Source of the DNA: Metellina segmentata
Lineage: Eukaryota; Arthropoda; Arachnida; Araneae; Tetragnathidae
Assembly (NCBI GenBank): GCA_947359465.1
Contig: OX375879.1
Coordinates: 118,250,557-118,314,556 of the forward strand
Length of the DNA stretch: 64,000 bases
Reading direction: 5' to 3'
The notes under the pieces were generated by a model. That model worked only from the letters and a program-made list of their open reading frames with translations, ran no database searches and was not told where the DNA came from. The position numbers were made by a program, and so were the translations under genes. Positions 10,986 through 21,888 of this stretch are shown here, piece by piece. Positions within the stretch are counted from its first letter, which is position 1. The number at the start of each line of letters is the position of its first letter.

Positions 10986-12499
10986 TACACTTAAAATTTA
11001 CTGAAAACTAGCAAAATACCCGACCTTACTCGGTTTGAATTGGTTTACTCTAGATTGAAGAGATAATCAAAATATATAATGACTTACGTCTTTTGTAGAA
11101 TAAAAATTTATTTTAACACCTTTCGCCATCGTTATATTTTCTACAACTTACTTTGGACACAAATCCTACACATGCATATCCATTCATGTAATACATTTCA
11201 CATACATTGCACAATCGCTGTATGAAAAAGTTACAAAATGACGAAAGGTGATACTAAGGTTACTACTATAAAAGACGATTTATAGGAAGATTTGGAATTC
11301 CCTTTCTTAAGTTCTTTTCATGTTCAACTCAATTAATTAAAATTACGATTTACGGCGAGTGCTCTCGCACTCATAGTCAACAAAACAATATTTTTTTTAC
11401 TTGTGGCACTCTTGCCTCCGGTATGCGACATTGTGAAATTTTGCAATCTTCTCCTGTCATTATTACAACGAATTTTTTAATGTTGGAAAAAGTTCCAGTT
11501 TGGATTAATAAACATTATTATTCTTTCAATAACGGCATTATTCTTTAAATAACGGCATTATTCTTTAAACAACGGCATTATTCTTTAAATAACGGCATTA
11601 TTCTTGAAATAACGGCATTATTCTTTCAATAATGGCATAACTACACTTAAAATTTACTGAAAATTTATACTGACTTACCTAACATTTTTAAGTCTAATAC
11701 TTTGTGGTGCTGTTGCGTGTGATGAGAAGGAAAACACATTTATTAAAATAATAAATATTTAAAACAGGAAACAGCGAAGTAGAACAAAATAAAAGATGTC
11801 GCAAAAAATTGCTCTAAAGATATTAATTTGTGATTCAATTTTATCTCTTGATCTCGCACAGTTGCCACAACTTACAACTAAAAGTGTACAAAATTTAGAA
11901 ATGTGAAATTAATTCAGAGCGAAAGAACCAGAAAAAATATCACTGCTCGCGCGATCTTGTTTCATTGTTCTCTCGTTTCATTGAAAATATCGTCTGTCCC
12001 AAATATTAGGAAATCGTTTTCATTGCGCAAAGAATAAAAATAAGACTCGAAATAAATGAAGTATCAGAGATGAAATTCCATAAAAAAAAAAAAAATTTCG
12101 AAGAATAATTATTTTTTTAGCACACAGTACTGGTAAAGCAATCGAAGTAATCGTAATATTCAATAGGCATTCCAATTTTTCCAAAACTACCAAATTATGG
12201 TTGATTTAAGTATACTTACTCAGGTGTTTTAGCATGAAACTCAACTAAATATGACAATAAAGAAATGTTTAATATTGCATTCACTAAACTAATAGATAAT
12301 GTATAAAATAAAATACAATGCAATCAAATATATGGAATACAATTCATGTGATGTCTACACAAACACACAAACACAAAAACGAGCATAGAACAGAAAGACG
12401 AACAGACAGACTTTCGCAACCAATGCCACTCACTAAATGAAGATAAGTACTCACTGTATGCAAATTTTCATGAAAATATCTTACACCGCGTGGACGTGT

Positions 12500-12535
12500 A
12501 TAGGGCACAACATACAGACAGACAGACAGACACCA
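12500..12535. repeat. CAGA microsatellite in half B
   Basis: ACAGACAGACAGACAG is repeated in half B; its partner arrays lie at 13490-13535 and 17833-17860 with different lengths. Confidence 0.85.
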
Positions 12536-13798
12536 AACGAGAAAAAGGCGGATTCGTCATCAGAAGGGTCCAAAACGGATAGAAAACTTGAAATGAGTCG
12601 AAAATATTGAATGTACAAACAAACACTCCATTCTTATTTATATAGATTTATACTGACTTACCTAACATTTTTAAGTCTAATACTTTGTGGTGCTGTTGCG
12701 TGTGATGAGAAGGAAAACACATTTATTAAAATAATAAATATTTAAAACAGGAAACAGCGAAGTAAAACAAAATAAAAGATGTCGCAAAAAATTGTTCTAA
12801 AGATATTAATTTGTGATTCAATTTTATCTCTTGATCTCGCACAGTTGCCACAACTTACAAGTAAAAGTGTACAAAATTTAGAAATGTGAAATTAATTCAT
12901 AGCGAAAGAACCAGAAAAAAATATCACTGCTCGCGCGATCTTGTTCATTCTCGTTTCATTGAAAAATATCGTCTGTCCCAAATATACGGAAATCGTTTTC
13001 ATTGCGCAAAGAATAAAAATAAGACTCGAAATAAATGAAGTATCAGAGATGAAATTCCATAAAAAAAAAAAAAAAATTTTTTTTTTGAAGAATAATTACT
13101 TTTTCAGCAGTAATGGTAAAGCAATCGAAGTAATCGTAATATTCAATAGACATTCCAATTTTTCCAAAACTACCAAATTATGGTTGATTTAAGTATACTT
13201 ACTCAGGTGTTTTAGCATGAAACTCAACTAAATATAACAATAAAGAAATGTTTAATATTGCATTCACTAAACTAATAGATAATGTATAAAATAAAATACA
13301 ATGCAATCAAATATCTGGAATTGAATTCCTGTGATGTCTAGACAAACACACAAACAGAAAATCGAGCATAGAACAGAAAGACGGACAGACAGACTTTCGC
13401 AACCAATGCCACTCACTAAATGAAGATAAGTACTCACTGTATGCAAATTTTCATGAAAATATCTTAAACCGCGTGGACGTGTATAGGGCACAACAGACAG
13501 ACAGACAGACAGAAAGACAGACAGACAGACACCAAACGAGAAAAAGGCGGATTCGGCATCAGGAGGGTCCAAAACGGATAGAAAACTTGAAATGGGTCGA
13601 AAATATTGAATGTACAAACAAACACTCCATTCTTATTTATATAGATTGACAAGATACCTAATACAGAGAGAAGAGCTTTATTAATAGTGGACCTAAGATA
13701 ACTCTTGATTAATTTTAGTTTTGAAAAATTCCTCTCACATGATGCTACTGAAGCACATAACGGTAACAAGATTCTTAAGTCTAAAGATAAATTTGGTA

Positions 13799-13933
13799 AT
13801 TAATTAATTTTTGAATTAACGTAGTACTAGAGCAACCCAACGGGCTATTGACGACAGTACGAGATCAATACCCTAATGGAAAGATTCGAGGACAGCAACA
13901 CGTAATTTGATCCAGGGTCAGATGAAAAAAAGT
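13799..13933 (-). mobile_element. 5'-truncated SINE with target duplication, inside hAT
   Basis: Only the 3' half is present, inverted. It is flanked by TAAATTTGGTA (13788-13798) and TAGATTTGGTA (13934-13944), 10 of 11 matching. The hAT transposase reading resumes on both sides. Confidence 0.82.
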
Positions 13934-14211
13934 TAGATTTGGTACAGAATCTGAAAGTTCATATTCAACAACAAACTCTAAAAATCTTAAAAGATGACCA
14001 TTCCAGAGAATCTTTTTTTAAAACTTTGGCAGCTTGTAGATGTCTTCTTAGTCGTAGAATCTCTCTAAGGACATCATCTTAAGAAAGTTCATCACAGTTT
14101 ACGACTAAGTTTTGCATTAACTGTGGCAGTTAATTTTCTGAAGTTGTAATCAGATTATTGGGCTCCAAACTGCAAACCGAGCTGTTATATTTTCCATGTC
14201 TTTACAGCGAG

Positions 14212-14493
14212 GTTCATGGTTCGAATCCGGTTCAGGGAATGTATGTTTGTAAGCTTATTGTGTTAAGGCTGATGGTTCACCTTAAATCTGTAGTGACCGA
14301 AAATCCTCATGTTAGGTTGGTGTGGAAGTTTGGAGAGTGGGGTGCGAGTTCAGGTGTTTCCTCGTCATCTGACCGTGGTTCATAATTACGTGGTGTTGTC
14401 CTCGGATCTTTCCCTTAGGGGATAGATACCGGACAGTCGTTAATAGCCCGTTGAGTTGCTCTAGTGGAACGTTAATTAAAAAATTACTAATTA
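14212..14493 (+). mobile_element. 5'-truncated SINE with perfect 11-bp target duplication
   Basis: It starts inside the tRNA-like head (GTTCATGGTTCGAATCCGG) and ends GTTAATTAAAAAATTACTAA. TTTACAGCGAG flanks it exactly at 14201-14211 and 14494-14504. It sits in the hAT transposase. Confidence 0.9.
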
Positions 14494-15259
14494 TTTACAG
14501 CGAGTGTCTATTTCTTGATAAAAACCTGTCAATGCTCTCCAACATTAATATTTTCAATTCTTTATTCAATGTCATTGGTTCATCTTGAGCCTTTTATTTA
14601 GCCATAATTTTCTTATTTTTGACAATTCTTTTTACTAAAGGTATGTCCATCTCTTCACAAGTTGTTCGTTGTAAACTGCAGTGCTTTCTCCGCGATCTCA
14701 TTTCTTATGTCTTTCAAAAATATCTTCAGATATCTCATTTTGATAACACACTTCTCAAAACGTATCACAGCAATCTGTAGGTATTTTAATCGTGTTTTTT
14801 TTCTTCTAAAACACTACTCTAGAAGTACAAAAAACATAAAAAAGAAAAATCCCATACTGCTGGAAAAAGCGTTTGCGCTGCTACTCTGATTTCGACAGCT
14901 TATGTGGGATCACAAAGTTTTTTCTATGTCATCAAGAATCTTCTTAAAATTAGCATATACTGGCTTTACAACTTTATTGTGAGCACTTCTTGTATATAAA
15001 AGTCTCTTGACTGTACCTCCAACATTAGTTACAAGGATCGTCCATCTGTGTGGAAACTAAGAAAAAGCAGTAGACCTTTTAAGGTCTCAAAAAAGGTTAC
15101 ACATTGTAAAACAGTTGCAAAAGAAGACACTCCACACAGATTAAGAGAGTGATTTGTACCAGGAACATATAATGCTTTGGGATTAAATTTACAAATCCTC
15201 GCCTGAACAGGTTCTCTTTAAAAGAGATGTTCTGGTAGCCTTAGTTATAACCTAACAAA

Positions 15260-15311
15260 TAAAAATCGGTTAATCGATAAACCGATTATTTTCTGAGAGT
15301 TGGCACCCCTA
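15260..15311. mobile_element. Second hAT-like terminal end
   Basis: ATCGGTTAATCGATAAACCG followed by AGTTGGCACCCCTAG looks like the inverse of a hAT end starting TAGGGGTGCCAA. It does not match the CAGTGATGTAG end at 10157, so it belongs to another element. Confidence 0.45.
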
Positions 15312-15344
15312 GTACTTCCCTAATACCTAACTAGTACTCCCAAC

Positions 15345-16147
15345 ATTATGGATGCGACATCGACAGCAAAACATCGATGTTCAAAATTAAAACATCGATA
15401 TTGATAATACATCGCCCCCAAAACATCGATGTTTTTAAAATTCAGTGTATTTAAACTTTTCCCCCCCATTTCTTAAAACTGGTTTAGCAGCTAGTGATGC
15501 TACATCGACAGCTTAACATAGATGTTTTGAAACTTTGATGTTCAAATTTAAAACATAGATGTTGATAATACATCGCCCAAAAACCATCGACGTTTTTAAA
15601 ATTCAGTGTTATTAAACTTTTTTACCCATTTCTTAAAACTGGTTTGCACCTAGTGATGTAACATCGAAAACAAAACATCGATGTTGATAATGCATTAACC
15701 CCCAAATCATCGATGTTTTTAAAATTCAGTATATTTAAACTTTTCGCCCCAATTTCTTAAAACTGGTTTAGCAACTCGTGATGCGACATCGGCTCCAATA
15801 CATCGATGTTTTTTATAAAGCATCAATGTTTTGAAAACATCGACATCGATGTCGCATCCCTACTTTTCAGACCCTTCACCCTTGGACACTTTGGTCTAAA
15901 AGTATGTTCAATTTGCTGACTATAAAAATTATGCTACTTGGTTATTTTTAAAATTTTTATAATGTTACTTTTTTCATTTAAAAATAAAATATCGACAACA
16001 TCAAAACATCGACAAGTATAAACATCGATGTTATAAAAAAATCGACAAGTATAAACATCGATGTTATAAAAACATCGACTCCAAAACATCGATGTTTTTT
16101 TAAAACACATCGATGTTTTGAAAACATCGACATCGATGTCGCATGCC
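15345..16147. repeat. AACATCGATGTT-rich tandem array with inverted ends
   Basis: Units of about 125-157 bp begin GATGCGACATCGACAGC, TGATGCTACATCGACAGC, TGATGTAACATCG and TGATGCGACATCGG at about 15346, 15497, 15654 and 15779. Each holds several palindromes ACATCGATGT. Inverse ends CATCGACATCGATGTCGCAT occur near 15840-15860 and 16125-16145. Probably a hAT-like MITE that expanded internally. Confidence 0.7.
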
Positions 16148-16148
16148 T

Positions 16149-16319
16149 AGTTCACATGAGGCGTTTCAAGTCGCGTTTGGCGAGGCTAGCGAGGTCCCTA
16201 CATTAAATTATGTTTTTTTTATTCCTCTTATTCGTTTCTATCTTTGCGATCTTGAAGAGCGGGTCCTCGCAAGCCTCGCCAAACTCGCGTTTTACGCACC
16301 TCATGTGTACGGGGCCTTA
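16149..16319. mobile_element. Short MITE with about 45-bp inverted ends
   Basis: The left arm ACATGAGGCGTTTCAAGTCG then GCGTTTGGCGAGGCTAGCGA pairs with the right arm GCAAGCCTCGCCAAACTCGC then GTACGGGGCCTTA. Total length is about 170 bp, so it is nearly all hairpin. The GGCCCCGTACACATGAG-type end resembles the Harbinger-type MITEs at 4735 and 56724. Confidence 0.7.
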
Positions 16320-16395
16320 ACCATACGGTCTCCACTACACACAATCGAATTCAACTGCGTCTAGTTGGGTTTGTTGTTGACTAAACTTATGTTCT

Positions 16396-17971
16396 AACTA
16401 GCAAAATACCCGACCTTGCTCGGTTTGAATTGGTTCACTCTAGATTGAAGAGATAATTAAAATATATAATGACTTACGTTTTTTGTGGAATAAAAATTTA
16501 TTTGAACACCTTTAGACATACTTATAATTTCTACAACTTACTTTGGACACAAATCCTACACATGCATATCCATTCATGTAATACATTTCACATACATCGC
16601 ACCCTTGCTGTATGAGAAAGCTACAAAATGACGAAAAGTGACACTAATTTACGATTTTGAGGGAGATTTGGAATTCCCTTTCTTAAGTTCTTATGTTCAA
16701 CTGAATTAATAAAAATTACGATTTACGGCAAGTGCTTGCGCACTCATAGTCAACAAAACAATATTTTTTTACTTGTGGCACTCTTGCATTCGGTATGTGA
16801 CGTAGTGAAATTTTGCAATCTTCTCCTGTCATTATGACACCGAATTTTTTAATGTTTGAAAAGTTCTAGTTCGGATTTTTTAAACATTATTATTCTTTCA
16901 ATAACGGCATTATTCTTTCTATAACGGCAATATTCTTTCAATAACGGCATTATTCTTTCAATAACGGCATTATTCTTTCAATAACGACATTATTCTTTGA
17001 ATAATGGCATAACTACACTTAAAATTTACTTAAAATTTATTCTGACTTACCTGCCATTTTTAAGTCGAATACTTTGTGGTGCTGTTGCGTGTCATGAGAA
17101 GGAAAACACATTTATTAAAATAATAAATATTTAAAACAGAAAACAGCGAAATAAAAAAAAATAAAAGATGTCGGAAAAAATAGTTCTAAAGATATTAATT
17201 TGTGGTTCATTTTTATCTCTTGATCTCGCACAGTTGCCACAAATTACAACTAAAAGTGCACAAAATTTAGAAATGTGAAATTAATTCAGAGCGAAAGAAC
17301 CAGAAAAAATATCACTGCTCGCGCGATCTTGTTTCATTGTTCTCTCGTTTCATTGAAAATATCGTCTGTCCCAAATATTCGGAAATCGTTTCATTGCTCA
17401 AAGAACAAAAATAAGACTCGAAATAAATGAAGTAACAGAGCTGAAATTCCATAAAAAAATTACTTTGTGAAGAATAATTACTTTTTTAGCATTACTGGTA
17501 AAGCAATCAAAGTAATCGTAATATTTAATATACAATCCAATTTTCCAAAACTACCAAATTATGGTTTATTTAAGTATACTTACTCGGGTATTTTAGCATG
17601 AAACTCAACTAAATATAACAATAAAAAAATGTTTAATATTGCAATCACTAAACTGGAATCAAATAACTGGAATGAAATTCATGTGATTCCTGCACAAACA
17701 CACAAACGCAAAATCGAACATAGAACAGAAAGACGGACAGACAGACTTTCGCAACCAATTCCACTCACTAAATGAAGATAAGTACTCACTGTATGCAAGT
17801 TTCCATGAATATTAAACCGTGTGGACACATACAGACAAACAGACAGACAGACAGACACCAAACGCGAAAGAGGCGGATTTGGCATCAGAAGGGTAAAAAA
17901 CGGATAGAAAACTTGAAATGGGTCGAAAATATTGAATGTACAAACAAAAACTCCATTCTTATTTATATAGA
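16396..17971 (+). mobile_element. Helentron-like element, simple A-B copy
   Basis: It starts AACTAGCAAAATACCCGACC, has the 20-bp minisatellite at 16885-17005, passes from half A to half B near 17033, and ends TTATTTATATAGAT. It shows the unduplicated order against which the AABB copy at 10371 can be read. Confidence 0.75.
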
Positions 17972-18173
17972 TACGCATTATGTTTATTTATTGAAGTTAT
18001 TATCAGATAAAAGTTATTAAACTTGTTTCATGTATAATTTTTTTTAAGTGTCGTGACCCATTCTCATTTTCTTTAATTTGAAAAAATCCCACATTTTTGC
18101 CGTTTTGTCACTCCTATCTGTGATGACCCCCGGGACGACCCGCACCCACCGCAACCCCCTTCCTACGTCACTG
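17972..18173 (+). mobile_element. hAT terminal fragment
   Basis: It ends CTTCCTACGTCACTG, whose inverse CAGTGACGTAGGAAG matches the end of the broken hAT at 10157 (CAGTGATGTAGCAAG). The Helentron-like element directly to its left has interrupted or replaced the rest. Confidence 0.55.
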
Positions 18174-18177
18174 GACG

Positions 18178-18249
18178 CAGTGCTTCTCAAAGGCATACTG
18201 GTGCGTCCGGTGACATGCCTAGGTGAGCCCTATTGAATTCTAGATAGAT
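18178..18249 (+). mobile_element. hAT-like left end, cut by a Tc1 insertion
   Basis: CAGTGCTTCTCAAAGGCATA and the following CCGGTGACATGCCTAGGTG align with the element at 2420. Homology stops at a TA where the Tc1-like end begins. Confidence 0.65.
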
Positions 18250-18740
18250 ATACACTACCCTACAATAATGGACCGGACAGCAAGATGTGATGGTATAAGG
18301 TAAAGGATACATGTTGTAATAGTGGGATGGTCCCCCACGTGCTGCAATTACACTAGCAACCCTTCTGGGCATACTTTCAACAAGGTTTTGAAACACAGCT
18401 ATGGTTATTTATGTCCATACCTGCTTCAGGAATATCGCCAGCTCTGCTGTAGATTTCGGACGTGGTTCCTTGGTTCGTAAGTGTCGCTCTAACTCGTTCC
18501 ACAAATGTTCTATGGGTTTTAGGTCGGGACTCTGAGCAGGCCAGGGAAGACTTTTTACACCCATATCTCGATACCACTGCTTGACAGAGGCTGCAGCTTG
18601 ACACGGAGCGTTGTCGCCCTGGAAGTAACATTCGTACATTACAAAAAAAATTACCAGAGCATAGGAATAACCTGACTGTCCAAAATGTTCATGTAGGCGT
18701 CGACGTTCAATTGACTAGGAACAACATGCAAAGGCCATAC
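18250..18740 (-). pseudogene. Tc1-like transposon, 3' part of transposase
   Basis: The end CACTACCCTACAATAATGGA is a Tc1-type inverted end. On the - strand the frame holds VPSQLNVDAYMNILDSQVIP, FQGDNAPCQAAASVKQWYRD (middle catalytic Asp) and SLPWPAQSPDLKPIEHLWNE (final Glu), then FLKQVWT. The 5' half and the second terminal repeat are missing. The block is well conserved, so this copy may be fairly young. Confidence 0.85.
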
Positions 18741-18877
18741 CACGGAAAACACCCAAACAACATTGAAGAAATCGTAAAGACACATCAGGTTCATGTTAAT
18801 CATCAGCAGAAATAAAATGACGAATAAAACTATGTAACTCTTTTTCCTCATAATTTTAAATCACAAATCTTACAAAG

Positions 18878-18925
18878 AACATAGCCCGTTGCATTGCTCC
18901 AGTGAGACGTAAGTTCATCAATCTA
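18878..18925 (+). mobile_element. SINE 3' tail
   Basis: CATAGCCCGTTGCATTGCTC followed by CAGTGAGACGTAAGTTCATC is the last 45 bases of the family. Confidence 0.6.
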
Positions 18926-19269
18926 CATACTCTTACAAAAGACAGAAAAAAAAACTCGTCTAACGTAGAACAATAAATATCGTAGTCTTCCCTCACTCAA
19001 GTTGCTGATAAAAACTGCATCCTTGCTTAGGTAAAGAGAAATTTGAGTACTTTTAGCGATAAACATTTTGAAAGCATTCATCGGTGATACAGAAACGGTG
19101 TTTATTTCACCTGCCTGAGTCATTTTAGTGACTGCCTGTCGTGATTACGGAATAAATGCGATATGAATTGCCGATAAAGAGCTGCAATGTTGATTTCAGC
19201 AGACAATTGCTTTTTGAATAAACCGAGAAAGACATAAAACTGTTGATTGTTTAGAAAGCGGAACCTGTA

Positions 19270-19351
19270 GACGAGGTGGCCGAGTGGTTAAGGCGATGGA
19301 CTGCTAATCCATTGGGCTCTGCCCGCGTGGGTTCGAATCCCATCCTCGTCG
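19270..19351 (+). tRNA. tRNA-Ser(GCT), copy 1
   Basis: This is an 82-nt gene with a 7-bp acceptor stem (GACGAGG with CCTCGTC), a D-arm A box TGGCCGAGTGGTTAAGG, anticodon GCT at 19303-19305 in the loop CTGCTAA, a long variable arm as expected for tRNA-Ser, and a B box GGTTCGAATCC. A T run at 19361-19369 is a plausible Pol III terminator. It reads AGC and AGT codons. The gene body is identical to copies 2 and 3. Confidence 0.97.
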
Positions 19352-19613
19352 AATTCCTAAGTTTTTTTTTATAGTTCTTGCACCATCCAAAGTGTAAGAG
19401 CAATACCCCCCCCGTCAATGTTAAGATGGAACGTAGCTGTCTTTTTTTCTTATGTATGAAGGCATAAATAAAACATAATTTTTTTGCAGCTATTAAAGCG
19501 AATTTTCGAAATTAAGAAATTAAAATCAGTTTCAACATCTCACCATTAAACATTAAGTTAAGGTAAGGTAGTCAATTTACGACTACAAGGGCAACAAAAC
19601 ATGCTATTTTAAA

Positions 19614-19723
19614 CATGAATTACGTGGTATTGTCCTCGGGTCTTTCCCTTTGGATTTCATCCTGGACCGTCGCCAATAGCCCTTTGTGTTGCTCTAGTTC
19701 AAATTTAATTAAAATACTTACCT
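19614..19723 (+). mobile_element. SINE 3' part
   Basis: ATTACGTGGTATTGTCCTCG, GACCGTCGCCAATAGCCCTT and TTTAATTAAAATACTTACC match the last third of the SINE. It lies inside the duplicated flank of tRNA copy 1 and is absent from the flank of copy 2. Confidence 0.75.
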
Positions 19724-20412
19724 TCACCCATATGAAAATAAATGCGGTACTGGTTTGGTTTTTAGACTTTTTGGTGGCAACGCTTTTGGCTTGAATTTTC
19801 GAAGAACGTTGTGGCAGGTACTTTATAGCAATTATGACAACCTCGTGATATATTTTATTAGTATAAGTAATTATATTTTTTATTTTACCACACATGCCTA
19901 AATAACTTCAGTTTGATAGAATTAATGTGACATGTTATAACATTCATACTATATAGACTGGTTTCATTAGACTTAAAAAGTAATAAATTATATTACTTGG
20001 ACAAACGTCTATGACAGTATTTCAGAAAAAGTAAAGATTTTTCAATAAAGTAAAGCTACCTTGATATAGTAAGAATAATCAGCTGTGTGGATAATTTTCT
20101 ATTTTTGCAATCATCTTTGTAAATTTTTTAATTATGTTCCGCAAAGCCTAAAACGTTGTTTTATCTAAGAAAATCCCAGTTGACAACAGAAAAAGCACGA
20201 CCAAAAAAAAAAAAAAAAAAAAACAGAGCCAAAACGCTTTGCCACCAAAAGTCTTTATATGAAAGCTGTACCGTAAAATCTTCGTTCTTATCTGTGAATA
20301 AGGTTTGAATTTCTTCTTCGTCAAAAATGCAAGTTTTGCTCAGACAATAAAAAGTGCTACCCGCGTTTTCTTCAATTCGTATTTCAGATGGGAAATAATT
20401 GCTTACATTCTG

Positions 20413-20534
20413 CTAGACAGGGTGTTCCAAAACTAGTGCAACTTACTTCCAGGGGTGATGAAACACACCCAAACAAACACTTTTCGTCATAGAATGCACG
20501 GTCGCAGGCGTTAATACACTAGAGGGCGCTTTCC
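20413..20534. mobile_element. Solo mariner-like terminal repeat
   Basis: GACAGGGTGTTCCAAAACTA then CACCCAAACAAACACTTTTC and CATAGAATGCACGGTCG resembles the long terminal repeat of the element at 41343. No transposase follows. Confidence 0.6.
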
Positions 20535-20722
20535 AGTTCCCCACACCTGAACTGGTACCCCACTCTCCAAACCTTTACACCATGCCAGGGTGAGGAAATT
20601 TGTGGAAACGACAGGATTAACGTACACCTTTTTACTCGACGTTAGTTGTCTGGACCGAGCCCTGATCTCGCAACCGTCTAGTTGCCAATACTTTGCTTTT
20701 CCAAATAGGCTACCGTGACCAC
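20535..20722 (-). mobile_element. SINE, head type 2, reverse
   Basis: On the - strand the head (AGTATTGGCAACTAGACGG, GTTGCGAGATC) is followed by the mid-body. The 3' third is missing. Confidence 0.7.
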
Positions 20723-20757
20723 CAAACTAGAGAAAAAATAACTTCGTGTACGTTATA

Positions 20758-21587
20758 CAGGGTGTCCTAAAAGTTCCAGTACTGAAGATTCGTGAATTTG
20801 TTATACAAAAACAACAAACTGTAAAACAATTATTTTTATGCCACTGGTACAAAGTAACCTAAAGTAGGAAAAAAAAATTTAAACATACATTTATAATAAA
20901 TTTTCAAAATTTCTGCCTTTTTCTTGGAGGTAAGGCTGAAGTCGTTTGCGCATATTTTTAGAAACGCGTATCAAGATGCTGGGAGTGACTTCTTGGTATT
21001 CTTTGAGTAATGGCAATTTTCAGATCACCCATTGTTTGGTGATTATCTTCATAAACTTTGTTCTTTAAATATCCCCACAGAAAAAAAAGCCAGGGATAAG
21101 CAGATGAGGGAACGAGGTGGCCAAAGGTTTCTTGAGATGAGTCGATCGCCAGAAAAATCTTGAAGCATCCCCATGGTTTCATAACTTGTATGGCAGATTA
21201 CAACGTCTTGTTGGAACCAAGGGTCTTGTTCATTCACTTCTAATAATGCAACAAATTGTTGAATAAGTTGATTTAGCGTATCTTCACTCGGTATTGCATC
21301 ATTTGGATATTTATGTCACCAAAATTCTTTACATCTTTCTTATGATTTATATTGAAAATAAGCCTCAAACAGCGCAATTCTCTGAATGCGTGATAAATTC
21401 ATTTTGCAATGAAGAACAAAATGACGTGGAACTTTATTATCGCACAACTCGAGTGTGAAGAAAATCAAACGATAAAAATTAAAGAGTCGATAAAACTATA
21501 AGCAGACGATAAATTCAATAATTATAAAAAAAACAAGGGCAATAAATATTTTTAAAGTTGGATTACGGGAACTTTTAGGACTCCCTG
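20758..21587 (-). mobile_element. Deleted mariner-like transposon with transposase remnant
   Basis: The ends CAGGGTGTCCTAAAAGTTCC and, inverted, CAGGGAGTCCTAAAAGTTCC are flanked by TA. On the - strand a broken frame shows NEQDPWFQQDVVICHTSYET (middle Asp), LWPPRSLICLSLAFF and LFFLWGYLKNKVYEDNHQTM (C-terminal block), about 20930-21360. At 830 bp it lacks most of the N-terminal half. Confidence 0.82.
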
Positions 21588-21806
21588 TATAATCTCTCTC
21601 TTGTATGTACTCTACTACGCAAACAGAACTATTCACTTAATGCAGCTGTGAGCCGTCTATTATGACCGTTCAAATCGTGGTTATGGAATAAATGCGAGAA
21701 GCTTCATATGCTACTGGATGTGTGCCCATTGAATGTTGTAGAAACAATTGTTTCTTGAATAAACAGGAACACATACATAAAACTGTTCAGAATGGAGAAA
21801 CCTGTA

Positions 21807-21888
21807 GACGAGGTGGCCGAGTGGTTAAGGCGATGGACTGCTAATCCATTGGGCTCTGCCCGCGTGGGTTCGAATCCCATCCTCGTCG
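21807..21888 (+). tRNA. tRNA-Ser(GCT), copy 2
   Basis: The 82 nt are identical to copy 1, with the anticodon at 21840-21842. The 5' flank ending AAACCTGTAG and the downstream 0.7 kb resemble those of copy 1, so the locus arose by segmental duplication. Short T runs follow. Confidence 0.97.

Larger units (their letters stand above)
10371..13646 (+). mobile_element. Helentron-like non-autonomous element with AABB internal duplication
   Basis: It starts AACTAGCAAAATACCCGACC and ends TTATTTATATAGAT, like the simple copy at 16396-17971. Half A occurs twice (10371-11004 and 11006-11660) and half B twice (11661-12645 and 12646-13646). Half A ends with a 20-bp minisatellite; half B carries poly-A, a CAGACAGA microsatellite and the terminal segment. 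No coding sequence is present. The ACTAG start, central minisatellite and absent target duplication suggest a Helentron-associated element; a Penelope-like origin is the alternative. Confidence 0.7.
10157..15240 (-). pseudogene. hAT-family (ZMYM1-like) transposase, broken by three insertions
   Basis: The frame runs right to left. N-terminal-side pieces at about 14640-15060 read like VYANFKKILDD and MRYLKIFLKDIRNEIAEKAL. Then come DDVLREILRLRRHLQAAKVL (about 14050), SVASCERNFSKLKLIKSYLR (the hATC dimerisation block, about 13690-13760), and after the inserted element IAKAIDFDDVILKFAENRFS with a stop at 10296-10298. The pieces on both sides of the 3.3-kb insertion join in frame. The element end CAGTGATGTAGCAAGG lies at 10157. 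The 5' end is not defined. Frameshifts and stops are present even apart from the insertions. Confidence 0.82.

Noticed and set aside
10880..11640. Regularly spaced repeats as a CRISPR array
   Set aside because: The units are contiguous 20-bp tandem repeats with no unique spacers, in a eukaryotic transposon.
15240..15311. Right end of the broken hAT at 10157 placed at GGCACCCCTAG (15311)
   Set aside because: The end sequence is not the inverse of the left end CAGTGATGTAG, which instead matches 18173. It is listed as a separate hAT-like end.
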